A stretch of DNA of 54,632 nt from assembly GCA_028280455.1 (NCBI GenBank), contig JANQLT010000180.1, positions 1 through 54,632 of the forward strand, written 5' to 3'. Under the pieces are notes generated by a model. It worked only from the letters and a program-made list of their open reading frames with translations. It had not been told where the DNA came from and did not search any database. This DNA comes from Kiloniellales bacterium. Its GTDB lineage: Bacteria > Pseudomonadota > Alphaproteobacteria > Kiloniellales > JAKSDN01. Position 1 is the stretch's first letter. The number at the start of each line of letters is the position of its first letter. Shown here piece after piece: positions 36,601-40,268 of the stretch. A program made the translations under genes and the position numbers.

Positions 36601-38063
36601 TCTTCCTCGCGGTCCGGGCGGACCTGTAGCTGATAGTCGCCGTCGTTGCGCCGGTTGCCGCCGTGCTCCTCGGCGTTCGGATCGAAGATGTCGTCGAAGA
36701 GAAGCTCCTCGTCGTTGCGCAGGGCGTCGCGCAGCTCCGAGGCGTCGACGTTGCCGCTCTGCGAGACGGCGACGAAGTACATGCCCTCCTCGAGGAACTT
36801 GCCGTCGATCAGCGGATCGCGCCCGGGGCCGCCGTTGTCGTTGACGGCGACCAGCACGGCCTCGCCGTTCTCGTCGAGCTTGAACAGCAGCAGCACGGCG
36901 TCGGCATCGTCGACGCGGCCCATGTGGGCGTTGCTCTTGATCGGGCGGCCGCGATGCCGGAGGTCGCCGAAGTCGATGTCGACGTCGTAGCGGCCGGCCT
37001 GGGTCAGCGTGAACTTGTAGACGTCGACGTCCTTGAACTCGGCGGTCGCCAGCCAGCCGTTGACGGTCAGGGCGATGCCGTTGGTGCCGTCCAGCGAGCC
37101 GATATCCATGGCATCGGCCGGCGTGTCGTTGTGGCCGGCGCAGAGATAGGGCTCCATCTCCCACTGCACCGGGTTCTTGCCGCCCAGGTACTCGGGATCG
37201 CCGATGTCGATGTCTTCCTTGCCGGGCCGGTCGAGCAGAATCTTGGCGGCATCCGCCACCGCCTTGACCATGATCTCGATCTCGACGTTGATCAGGGTCT
37301 CGCCGTCGCCCTGCAGCACGCGCACCGTGAAGTTCTTGTCGTCATGCAGCGGCGGGATGATCTGCAGGCCTTCGGGCGAGATGCCGGCGACCACGCCGCC
37401 GGGGCCGACCAGGGTCGAGCCCTCGTCGTTGACCACGGTCGCCCCCTCGGGCAGGCCGCTGATGGTGATCGGTCCGTCGCCGATCTCCTCCGGCAGGTTG
37501 ATGCCGAGGGACTTGTCCTCCAGCACCATCTGCTTGAGCGGGTCGAGCGTCAGCAGCGTCAGCTCGCCCGGGATGACGTCGTCCTCGAACAGCGGGTCCA
37601 GGAAATCCGGCAGCTCGAAGGGCAGCGGCGGCGGGATCTGGATGTCGCCCTCGGGCGCCTCGCCGAACTCGTTGAAGAGGCTGCGGAGGAACGCCTCGAC
37701 CGCGCCGGAGCTGCCGCCGTCGTCCGCCGCGCCGCCGGGGCCGCCGGGACCGCCCGCCGCCGGCTCCAGCTCCGCCTCGATGCCCGCGGCCGGCTCGGGG
37801 GCGAAGGCCACCTCCGGGTCGAGCGCCGCCGAGAGCCAGCCGGCGAAGATCAGCACCGTGCCGTCCGGGCAGGTGACCACGAGGTCGTCGCCGACGACCT
37901 CGGTCAGCAGATCGCTGAAGCTGATCGGCTCGCCGAGCTCGCCGCCGGGCAGGACGTCGAGCAGCGCGAAGATCACACCACCGCCGGGCGGCACGTTGAT
38001 GATGCTGCCGCTTTCCAGAACGAGCGAGGAACCCGGAGGGGTAGTGGTCACTTGGACGGTCAT
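18660..38063 (-). CDS. Giant type-I-secreted multidomain RTX adhesin (6467 residues)
   Basis: This very acidic surface or secreted protein lacks a Sec signal. A start ATG at 38063 has GGAG eight bases upstream. Order, by residue: N-terminal module with two PAAG motifs (91-94, 101-104); PPC domains at about 304-484, 3276-3428 and 5110-5271; EGSAIK/FDW-LTDE modules at about 515-744 and 2474-2668; P-domains at about 1388, 1706 and 2868; about nine beta-sandwich modules opening with YxEDGF; six cadherin-like DxDGSE units (1198, 2688, 3496, 4238, 4949, 5713); four alpha/beta modules (1816, 2974, 3813, 4701); a propeller-like tract 5291-5684; and RTX nonapeptides 6268-6325 before an uncleaved C-terminal secretion region. 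The exporter genes lie directly upstream. Such proteins usually mediate biofilm or cell contact and bind calcium. The frame is uninterrupted over 19.4 kb, which argues for selection. Confidence 0.93.
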   Translation of the reverse strand: MTVQVTTTPPGSSLVLESGSIINVPPGGGVIFALLDVLPGGELGEPISFSDLLTEVVGDDLVVTCPDGTVLIFAGWLSAALDPEVAFAPEPAAGIEAELEPAAGGPGGPGGAADDGGSSGAVEAFLRSLFNEFGEAPEGDIQIPPPLPFELPDFLDPLFEDDVIPGELTLLTLDPLKQMVLEDKSLGINLPEEIGDGPITISGLPEGATVVNDEGSTLVGPGGVVAGISPEGLQIIPPLHDDKNFTVRVLQGDGETLINVEIEIMVKAVADAAKILLDRPGKEDIDIGDPEYLGGKNPVQWEMEPYLCAGHNDTPADAMDIGSLDGTNGIALTVNGWLATAEFKDVDVYKFTLTQAGRYDVDIDFGDLRHRGRPIKSNAHMGRVDDADAVLLLFKLDENGEAVLVAVNDNGGPGRDPLIDGKFLEEGMYFVAVSQSGNVDASELRDALRNDEELLFDDIFDPNAEEHGGNRRNDGDYQLQVRPDREEDDITPGHMVNLMVVEDNPMKTFDGDFEFGIFSGWSALGDAQIVGSGGNGAEPTSGDNQVLLTSRGTPLPDDEGGGEAGDPVGDAVTIEELAAFMGVEVEDLLELEDRQQDDQDPFEGSAIKGKFWVKAGQELTFDWSFLTDEDSAERDAFDGGFGDEGNDMAIVAITNDLGEVIFLGTLTEFLRVLQDDAEEPGAFDFDQQTGFDDNSNRLKQPFSFTFEKTGVFHVSIAVFDQGDDFFDSGLLIDNVAVDGKTPGSIKMLAVSGRGSDEDPGALFMVDQDNGEADRVGRDQTKPNEGPDKLGFTGLAVNQDNGEAFASSIEGEQGGRFSSLYRLDPWSGHVLGEPITMMLAVAIERVIDFGEVVSEDETYVEDGFILRARGEQPRDLDIGDFDSDPAGDSELVMHPVDGDDNSTRMRLTSADGKPFTLVSFDIEFANVEGDEDNERLQIRGFDAEGNEVASFLIAADDIAGPQTVELPPEFANVSRVDFRLRGNLEGGFEDDRVQIDNITLLSTSLAISDLAIQPETGFLYGIGAGNDEANAGKLFLIDTSTGIATVIGNPGAEAGTLGGGGLAFAPGGTLFFTAVLDDGTTPGEEDAEDTPVIMILDPNDGSVLATIETTFEGEPIFFDGLGVRPNDGVLFATRGGSDVGEEIYTIDIATGEATFVGADEGGEGGLSLSDIDFFVKPQKYLDTENKHTIEGLDLMVRDPDGTESVTFVKIDINDLSGGDDLPPGFMIGFGEIDRRDDDDDDDENGEAELESAGDGDGWFEGREDNGDFFDDGQNWVWIDVTRIDSNDPDVGPETNPELVIQDTIKVRVFYDEDEGLIFFRIPDHLRVQNVDLGGLMWKAEKSNDQDFNIEVMVRTTETHHEFSVHPNLHHGRAEDELPIVGGKTTVQQILIEDVPEGEIIHDVDLLTRLFDHSSESDLIITLTSPEGTTVTLTSENDFRGSRTLWNDQANKPVSADPGGSRKLTIESALSNFVGENPNGIWTIEITDLTPELCVVEFDGIPMVGDNSKQVYKEDDFLFTAQNSNEVDQDIQLANGGLLLNPSNEAITITYDDGKPFMLTSFAILEEGLDEGESLVVTAFNDDDEPIGTFQFDFTGDPADSPANDDNDVGTIVLPETFPPIVSKVTLEVINLDGVDSGGEFLILDDFNLVKSEGSLGDAGLWLKTIPEDQLSLVMYDPFESGEVTKRISHEPSDRRLDAEPTVDRIWVEGVKGTIKDVDLFTDISHPDSGSLAIRLISPDGTRVLIVKGEADPSNFANVFEGTTWDDQANNPVSDAVFVDGVLQPELTPESAMAAFKGEDPNGYWTIKVLDLEEDGDPREVLVFDNGLFVDTFEDVSGGENFGNAESDEIQHTLGTVLGHNVMTTVELGENLADALQGKQVFVIPEQEVNEDGLSGSPGGFDIDALNAIRTFVEEGGKLIVNGSDDGRTADLLNELFGFSLTEGRNDGLASTKTAGAAGTIFGAGPAGLDPADATNFLNGLPDGSSTSIYENGSGSTVVLFENPALGDGQIIYLGYDWNSAEGGDEDPSVGGQNGGWFDVLDLAVTMGMNGTGTLNDWSLKFTVFDGQELGVPHFYNSTTIMVNNKAVADKPMFGKLVVVDFGDGRKEILSGGEGRDNEVEGAFGPGGGDVYEEDGLNFQVYRGPVILKDVVYDEEEGSRELGLSKGDVLKITADDGQRFSFISFSVDKESFEGWQGESIKFFGFLDGELVGEFELDGDYIWTPETILLPSTFMDVDKIVLKTDFNHGLEGSYPDFAFLDDMKFKLPLMAVDVYEDNAMPINGSFEGPIKKMVGSGDDFFNDDPFAGWMTSGDVDTVGKLNAPIRTITFSRAHDSDPDVYTEDGIRFEDTRSSGFQIDTYLSDHELLIDDNGGGEANDHDQSDYFDITAEDGGRFNLFRFDLEKNELDNQYETVTLTAYRDGEEVGRYTIRHNTSNGTKVVNFLDVDKVEVHTSRYVDNNDQVKIDNIKVQLAHMAAPTDGQSQAILTTNAYDGAVSDTELEYMMGLPKDALDQLIREHQESNDDGPGPVINNGDGPGDRPANAREGSAIKVTLKLDAGDKVSFDWNMLTDEPVPTHTVDDFGFVFVLGPPETGEKQVLTSTMLDPTEFEGGAVGEYKHSTGYETFLFEVPEAGSYTFVIGVADEKDRFVKSALLVDNLSVNGWPVTPDMLTDTSSYYGAQMGVSVTDTDGSESLTSFALKYDPSSFPFKGDEELGIPPAVISVDGQTEVEVGDVITLKDVMRLDSWGEPVSGAVWAEVTRIHKDPHNGFITVEFTLDPEDRIQQINVTDEVGVLMPMHKDGTFDIWVLATATETNVSDTVELINGDVVPLDFAVFTQENDQKIRNDGPIKEGQDSDDTPSMSTITVAGVEGDIQDIDIVTLIEHEATGELKIILISPEGTEVTISNENGGDFEDLFDGTRWSDGSPNVTGFVFTVDGVVTPLGPEGPFAAFKGENPNGQWKLQVEDLSKGEMGGKAKVAVFDNADFVDTSDGGDGPGSSESDEIQNSLGDAGHKVTTFTGLTAEEINAALVGQDVLVIPELENGDVTEDGVGFDQDALDAIKAFVEAGGKLIVAGTGGPNATLLLNAIFGYDLGFDGVNGPSTFTGDEGGTVFDGGPGELDPNNATTALLNLPTEDATAIYEDANNNPTVALFTEGEGQVVYLGYDWFDAEGITQSQDPDWLTVLDIAASMGDDTTGEIDGWQVLIQTNMTKQQIEVESQTMVDTLTFKIGAVADKVEFSMVETKVMGTEDLLTNDLLDEFGNPIEMVNEVGDEYPVEALERAAQFADRSEFGLAPEGDDGVAGISDPEDYHTKHFSGSIRSPQDSDVYSFTAYAGEKIVIDLDFGVSDEDGEDPVVTKLELVGPNGELLAFDVGGADNEDEGDPEIPGDFFDSETPFMAPATGTYYVIVRSAGEDELATGDYELFISIEKDSVVVDNFPDTPFDKKQLSGGEWDDDNDWRGPEIIEPMLDVDELFSPGQPGEGIPLNFKVETPDQDGSERISALKLNGLQPGSKISFLGADGVTRHELFDEDLDGMILIDLDDYSLEGSVFADPLTGKLLFLDTGIGTKMTTVDFGVGPDRFAPQGRQEGFLFETLGGGDDDLDFANQTGPDDGERELRLDHDESDMRITVDGGDVAFAFKSFSIEDADLGPVFDLKITGFKNGHQVAELLLDGDADLLGTVELPEGFGDVDEVFFGFEVSGGNGDEHFVVLDDFQFARGGLDLRLHPADDDGDNMWVGLQVETTESMPMDPDNVKVETTWTTFMGEMQNLDFDVPGPMRQDSYEEDGFIFTPGSNEEQVGDIVTNSGGDPMKVALFFNGDFVDIEDGDGQGGGSAEALRIEEGIEAYGHDVMRFSGGEFGESETAWKEALEGKQVLVIPELELGDLSDQLEFNEDTLDVIREFIRNGGKLVIAADDDDIGDGGNAVDLLNLLFDFELEDEEVDDPSHKTDAADDTFFVNAPEQLRDNSNSSGIKPGTLPAEATTIYETSEHSTVVLFQGGALGAGAAVYLGWDWELAKPEDSQDGGWLKVLNTAITMSADKDLVLHGPELGEDSEGEDRAPIATLMHETGKPFDLISFDLEFEDLESNDRNEEIFKITGFDEFGNEIDSILVPVGELEDGPQDQTIALPATFRQVTKVVFEIEDVFDDGEDGADLGEFYSDRIQIDNIMVKGPATIDVTIKEIADDPNLLVEDIVACEDNAEHMKDEWGNPIHPVMFVDGMPMYPVPIKASVADKDGSEAITRIVVASDMVAMNVPMDGIKFLIGDQVIGPLDEIVGRENAVEIQVLGSGFPDSGQTRFDAEAYADQNGNLIIEIEPGERAQEVDLSFMKVMLPQHKDGKFTFDVEVRSTEIEIFRLDFNHPEGVGNETFYAEQGFEFTGQFARGDTAGDGDLDRELILPNESTTGAIASLVAQDGEPFNLFQFDVDFESIEFGEGEFLKVTGFDSEGNAVADFLTASVGTKELPDSFRGVSRVEFELVDPTPTFSGDRIHIDNVIVGNTPGDGPNAVNHAVTHDSFMLTVLPVADKAMVGEPIIVQFGEIDLGNPSRYQESGMVFRKTNSRGFDIDNSTSSGDEAELDLHGSGGHDEFSIEHESGEAFSFHSFELEALGPGLGSSDRVFIKGFEDGEEVDGAFLIIDRNTDTGTIELPGAFANVDRVEFKTTANHFSEKFTFDDMRFKVPLDMVMVHEDNAMPVIGEPQNIAVFDDSDFVDTSGGSAEGDEADEIRDSLVSLGHSALAFDNDNSAGAWQGVLAGKDVLVIPELQNASFGAIQALAADVGAVIRAFVMAGGKLIIAGEDEGKAASFLNEVFALDGLNLVEAEIGDSGSGVIDKAAGADGTPFVMGPDSLQENDLTSGLLRSSLPSEAKSAYETVDDDTTYSVVTQIPIGMGKITYLGWDWYDGDPSPGDQDGGWLQILDLAARDTMMWVDKGSNYDIPLKAEVVDKDGSESLTKIKLTLTDADGETPEGLAWTYQGEPIEDGQELTFINSDFIFTPNGEFPHAVATIDGNMLILEFADQFRFQKVELSEIGIELAEHLHGEFTIDYSVMTKETNPMLEGVEFKDYAETATISDSFTFIVGAVADKPIIDFLGDNDDRQVKQSEIEFAMQTGVNDSGATAQELGSLGGASDQVSVGGVIAMSADDVDFYRFTLTQDATVYFDIDMAGSGGASDFDAQLSLFAEDGTQIVLPQLSTDPDEAGADDDGSVFALDVEDPTGFHGTDPFFDIDLAAGTYYVAVSSWNVDPDFDGNNQSGGFGTSSGDYMLQIRTELDDIETTMLTESGPLEKLGTEALVNVDGTLGEQANSDIAALAGGGYVVVWQGVGIDTNFQIYDADGNPVGNNTLAVNTGSTIANPSVVGLADGRFIISYSNDDAEGIGVFAQIFNPNGTLSVAEFQVNTFEGTGADDDLQTIIKAAALVGINAGKVVFAWQSEDDESGDDGSNIILRIFDAASDSFITGEDQVNDISVVTSDNEQVQPEVAGLSNGGYVVLWVTENDGNVFGIRGEVFDASGVQVGAGGSDLDINSDSNGFQLDPAVAGLKDGGFVAVWADSGGSETVDSFDIVARIFDNDGNEVVADFLVNTTTASIQAEPDVTALMDGGFLVTWQSGAPGARDILAQRFDSDGNKVGEEFLVHMSNTVGDQFDSAAAGLTDGDLVITWSDDGGQAVDNEDIFVQNYEQDLPEEDDGNPMVMGEEETPISLPFKVSTPDVDGSEGLIDLKISGFPVVETNPEGLSFGANGVLTYINNLGHPDAVSIGVDGVASFSLAQYASTPSGLAEQLGITQVEDLGGLGSKKVVMVDTGPSGINLKYVPPEGAVTDDSKQDFTITFLGFDGDVPFYSEDGFILRAEDDGFSGVEDLDIEELEAGDSAMRMHPDSSGPSTKFSLEAENGEAFCLHDFDIVRENLESGESLVIKAFDEFGMETASLTIDFTGNGSSSQDNNDTGNIDLTGNSDFEDVHRVEFTLTGDLFGGFSGDAAFFDNFNLSQVRPTTLEVTVNSQEMFAPGKVMEQMQTVEIDLVVKEEGEGGEVDPEGPEISASDDKVFTNDGGRIEIPLKALLANDQLDGGGPDQPGFSFEIVSGSYSGSGAISIDGNGTAMQGDDTVVIDGVDPDAVHQFQYRITNSPATATALVMITHASGLLVEGDPTMSSILIADDSAASAQTLSGGTGDDFFIVEHDKEIEIVDDGGSDTALPSLDGDGGGGSFEDPFVFELASGFGPGNGVETIDGSMFPNDVVIRDPSDSSTSGWVVDFSGTELKDIAGIEGLAGDDSIVGSDGNDVINGGPGSDIIEGGDGNDTIFGGTGTDLVDGGEGDDLLVAFTEELDNGVKFYTGGAGEDIFHAFGIDFFDDGSGVNKNIGAGILFIADFTPGEDILRIDSDFAPSLADLDNMVGSGSGQILFTDNGVSTSLAFMEDDGVALDNDTFHLTLSGITGAGNGAVGGQIDNFTELGVILQAGTTPIDFV
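19085..19262 (-). repeat. RTX nonapeptide tract of the giant adhesin
   Basis: About six calcium-binding GGxGxDxxx-type units lie here (GSDGNDVINGG, GGDGNDTIFGG, GGEGDDLLVAF). They form one short block near the C-terminus, very little RTX for a protein of this size. Calcium-driven folding after export is the known role of such repeats. Confidence 0.85.
21010..22190 (-). repeat. Propeller-like repeats within the giant adhesin
   Basis: Residues about 5291-5684 hold six or seven units of 55-65 residues, each with a core like GGYVVVWQ, GGYVVLWV, GGFVAVWAD or GGFLVTWQS followed by FDxDGN. They probably fold as blades of a beta-propeller. Third codon positions are visibly richer in A and T here than elsewhere in the gene. 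Confidence 0.65.
23285..23960 (-). repeat. Alpha/beta module 4 of the giant adhesin
   Basis: Residues about 4701-4926: VFDDSDFVDTSGG, GKDVLVIPEL, AGGKLIIAGED, ITYLGWDWYDG, WLQILDLAA. It is inserted between the EDNAMP motif and a DKDGSE cadherin-like unit. Confidence 0.75.
25545..26720 (-). other. Beta-sandwich module split by alpha/beta module 3
   Basis: The opening strand (SYEEDGFIFTPGS) lies at about 26720-26630. The remaining strands (DLVLHGPE, then GKPFDLISFDLEF and DRIQIDNIMV) resume at about 25945. In the intact copies (for example 35495-35050) these parts are contiguous. Confidence 0.7.
25945..26625 (-). repeat. Alpha/beta module 3 of the giant adhesin
   Basis: Residues about 3813-4039: LFFNGDFVDIEDG, GKQVLVIPELELGD, NGGKLVIAADDDD, AVYLGWDWELA, WLKVLNTAITM. 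It interrupts a beta-sandwich module. Confidence 0.75.
28490..29140 (-). repeat. Alpha/beta module 2 of the giant adhesin
   Basis: Residues about 2974-3191: VFDNADFVDTSDG, GQDVLVIPELENGD, AGGKLIVAGTGG, VVYLGYDWFDAEG, LTVLDIAASMG. It follows P-domain 3 directly. Confidence 0.75.
29145..29465 (-). repeat. P-domain 3 of the giant adhesin
   Basis: Residues about 2868-2971 (GDIQDIDIVTLIEH, LISPEGTEVTI, FKGENPNGQWKLQVED) match the proprotein-convertase P-domain pattern. It joins alpha/beta module 2. Confidence 0.7.
31925..32615 (-). repeat. Alpha/beta module 1 of the giant adhesin
   Basis: Residues about 1816-2046: VFDNGLFVDTFED, GKQVFVIPEQEVNED, EGGKLIVNGSDDG, IIYLGYDWNSAEGG, VLDLAVTMG. It follows P-domain 2 directly. 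Confidence 0.75.
32640..32945 (-). repeat. P-domain 2 of the giant adhesin
   Basis: Residues about 1706-1808 (GTIKDVDLFTDISHPD, LISPDGTRVLIV, FKGEDPNGYWTIKVLD). It runs directly into alpha/beta module 1. Confidence 0.7.
33600..33905 (-). repeat. P-domain 1 of the giant adhesin
   Basis: Residues about 1388-1488 (EIIHDVDLLTRLFDHS, LTSPEGTTVTLT, VGENPNGIWTIEITD). It is followed by a YKEDDF beta-sandwich module, not by an alpha/beta module. Confidence 0.7.
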
Positions 38064-38150
38064 GGCCTAACTCCGATGCCTTCAACGCCACCGCGGCGCG
38101 CGATGGCGTTCCAAGAAGTCATGGAGACCTTGCCTGATGTGCCCGGCCCT

Positions 38151-38180
38151 CCATCCGTCGTATGGCCCCCAGACGGATGG
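38151..38180 (-). promoter_or_regulatory. Hairpin in the adhesin leader
   Basis: CCATCCGTC (38151-38159) pairs perfectly with GACGGATGG (38172-38180) across a 12-base loop. It lies between the AT-rich promoter region and the adhesin ATG at 38063, so it would be in the mRNA leader. It may affect stability or translation. Confidence 0.45.
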
Positions 38181-38214
38181 TTCGAGCCTGACTAGCGGGT
38201 CTCTCCGGCGGTCT

Positions 38215-38455
38215 CCCTTAGGTAAATCACAAGGTTAATTTGTTTAACCCTGTGTTAACCTTAACGCATTGTTTCCACAGCGTTTTTTGACCTTACGGAA
38301 GGGCCGGACAGAAATCAACTCTTTTTTAATAATTATCAATAGTCGGTAAATGGAGTGGATTTACAGAAGGTTACATGAAATAGCCGAATTCAGCATGCGC
38401 TAGATCTGATGAATATCATTAAGGTTATTGCAAGTAACCGATCAAATTCCCTAGA
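38215..38455 (-). promoter_or_regulatory. AT-rich regulatory region upstream of the giant adhesin
   Basis: About 240 bases of strongly AT-rich DNA stand out in the GC-rich surroundings. They hold a palindrome GGTTAA-N5-TTAACC (38233-38249), a second dyad GGTTA-N7-TAACC (38423-38439), further AAGGTTA words, and two T-runs (38283-38288, 38322-38327). The region begins about 150 bases upstream of the adhesin ATG and is the obvious promoter and regulator-binding area. Most of the rest of 38064-38610 is GC-rich, and no gene is supported in it. Confidence 0.65.
38244..38259. promoter_or_regulatory. CtrA-type box TTAA-N7-TTAAC
   Basis: TTAACCCTGTGTTAAC matches exactly the TTAA-N7-TTAAC consensus bound by the alphaproteobacterial response regulator CtrA. 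Two further TTAA half-sites flank it (38235-38238 and 38261-38264). CtrA commonly controls motility, pili and surface genes. Binding here is an inference from the motif. Confidence 0.55.
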
Positions 38456-38610
38456 CAAGAGCCGAGTCGCCGGGCCCGCCGGAGGGCCGGATCGCGGCCC
38501 CGGGGCACACCGCCGGGACCGGCCCCGTCGGTCCGCCGGCGGACGGCGCTAACCCTTTGCTATGCTAGGATTTTCGGCCATCGGGGTCGGCATCGGAGGC
38601 GGCGGAGCGA

Positions 38611-38799
38611 ATGGAGATCATCATCGAGCGATGGATCGGGCCGGGCGGCGCGACCGACTTCCTCTGGTCGCTCTGGGACGGCGGCCAACGCCTGCAGATG
38701 GGCGGCCGATTCGAAAGCGCCGAGGCGGCCGAGGCCGCGGCCCGAGCCTATTGCCGGGAGAGCCGGGGCCGCGAGCCGGATCGGGTCCGGTCGCTCTGA
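38611..38799 (+). CDS. Small hypothetical protein, 62 residues
   Basis: The ATG at 38611 has GGAGG about ten bases upstream, within GGAGGCGGAGCGA. The product begins MEIIIERWIGPGGATDFLW and has an Ala/Glu-rich helical part (ESAEAAEAAARAYCRE). It is the only supported plus-strand gene between 9.7 and 52 kb. It points away from the adhesin promoter region and towards the HlyD stop. No family recognised. The good ribosome site and amphipathic composition favour a real gene, but a chance frame in GC-rich DNA cannot be excluded. Confidence 0.5.
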   Translation: MEIIIERWIGPGGATDFLWSLWDGGQRLQMGGRFESAEAAEAAARAYCRESRGREPDRVRSL

Positions 38800-38878
38800 G
38801 CCAGGGCCGGTTCCACACGCGGATGGCCAGGACAGCCAGGGCGGCCAACCCCCACAGGCGGAAGCCGCCGGACCGCGG

Positions 38879-40252
38879 TCAGCGCTCGCGGAAGGCCTTA
38901 TGCCGGGCCTTGATGAAGGGCTTCATCAGGTACTGCAGGACCGTGCGCTTGCCGGTCAGCACGTCGACCTCGGCGATCATGCCGGGGATGATCGGCAGGG
39001 GCTCGCCGTTCTTGCCGGTCAGCGAGGTCTCCTTGGTGCGCACCCGCACGTGATAGAAATGATCGCCGCGCTCGTCGGTGATGGTGTCGGCGGAGATCTG
39101 CTCGAGCTCGCCGTCCAGCCCGCCGTAGATCGAGAAGTCGTAGGCGGTGAGCTTGACCCGGGCGTCCTGGCCGGGGTGGATGAAGGCGACGTCCGAGGGC
39201 TTGATCTTAGCCTCGACCAGGAGCGTGTCCTCGATCGGCACGATCTCGACGATGTCCTCGCCGGGCCGCACCACGCCGCCGACCGTGTTGAAGTTGACCG
39301 CCTTGACGATGCCGCGCACCGGCGACTTGACCTCGGTGCGCACCACCCTGTCCTCGCGGGCGCGCATCTGCTCGACCAGGCTGGCCAGGCGGACCTGCTG
39401 CTGGTTCAGCTCGGCCTGGGCGGCGGCGCGCTGGTTGCTGCGCCGCTCTTCGATGCGCTGCTCGGCCTCCTGCACGGCGGCCTTGGCGTTGGGGATCGAG
39501 ATCTCGATCTGCTTGATCTCGGTCTGCAGGTCGGCGCGCTCGCGCTCCAGCCGGATGACGTCGACCCGGGCCACCGCGCCCTGCGACAGCAGCGGGGCGG
39601 TCAGGTTGTACTCCTCGTTGACCAGGGCATAGCTGCGGCGGACGCCGGTCAGGCGGCTGCGCAGCTCCTCGATCTCGCCGAGCCGCTGCTGGCGCTGCTC
39701 CTCCAGGATGCTGATCGAGCTGGCCAGCTCCCGCTGCCGGCTCTCGTAGAGCTTCATCTCGCGGTCCACCAGGTCGCCGCGCTCGAGGATGACCTCCTCC
39801 GGGAAGTTCGGGACCTGGTTTCCGGTCTCGGCCTCCAGCCGGGCGATCGAGGCCACCAGGCCGAAATAGGTCTCGCGCAGCTCGGCGAAGCCGGCGGCGG
39901 CCGAGGTGTCGTCGATGCGCATCAGCACCTGGCCGGTCTCGACCTCGTCGCCGGAGCCGACCAGGATCTCCGAGACGATGCCGCCTTCGAGGTTCTGCAC
40001 GACCTGCACTTCGCTGGAGGGGATGACCTGGCCCATGCCGGTGGTCACCTCGTCCAGCTCGGCCTGATGCGCCCAGAGCACGCCGCTGGCCATCATGCCG
40101 ATGATCAGCAGCAGCACGACGATGGCGGCCAGGCGCGGGCCGCGCAGCATCTGGCGGCGAAGCTGATTGGGCGAAACCCGGCTCGAGATGTCTGTCACGG
40201 CTCGCTCTCCCAAATCGGCCAGGCTTGCCCCGGCGCCGGGCGAGGCCGTCAC
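38879..40252 (-). CDS. HlyD-family type I secretion membrane-fusion (adaptor) protein
   Basis: This 457-residue periplasmic adaptor links the ABC exporter to the TolC channel. A cytoplasmic N-tail precedes one membrane helix (about 40-60). Then come the lipoyl half-motif (VVQNLEGGIVSEILVGSGDEV), a long coiled coil (about 165-310) and the second lipoyl and beta-barrel parts (VKSPVRGIVKAVNFNTVGG, then VRPGEDIVEIVPIED). The length fits LapC/HlyD proteins. The GTG at 40252 lies 16 bases below the exporter stop. A second GTG at 40198 has a better site (GGGAGA) and would give 439 residues. It is clearly co-transcribed with the exporter gene. Confidence 0.92.
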   Translation of the reverse strand: MTASPGAGASLADLGERAVTDISSRVSPNQLRRQMLRGPRLAAIVVLLLIIGMMASGVLWAHQAELDEVTTGMGQVIPSSEVQVVQNLEGGIVSEILVGSGDEVETGQVLMRIDDTSAAAGFAELRETYFGLVASIARLEAETGNQVPNFPEEVILERGDLVDREMKLYESRQRELASSISILEEQRQQRLGEIEELRSRLTGVRRSYALVNEEYNLTAPLLSQGAVARVDVIRLERERADLQTEIKQIEISIPNAKAAVQEAEQRIEERRSNQRAAAQAELNQQQVRLASLVEQMRAREDRVVRTEVKSPVRGIVKAVNFNTVGGVVRPGEDIVEIVPIEDTLLVEAKIKPSDVAFIHPGQDARVKLTAYDFSIYGGLDGELEQISADTITDERGDHFYHVRVRTKETSLTGKNGEPLPIIPGMIAEVDVLTGKRTVLQYLMKPFIKARHKAFRER

Positions 40253-40268
40253 CCGGCGCGCCGAACTC

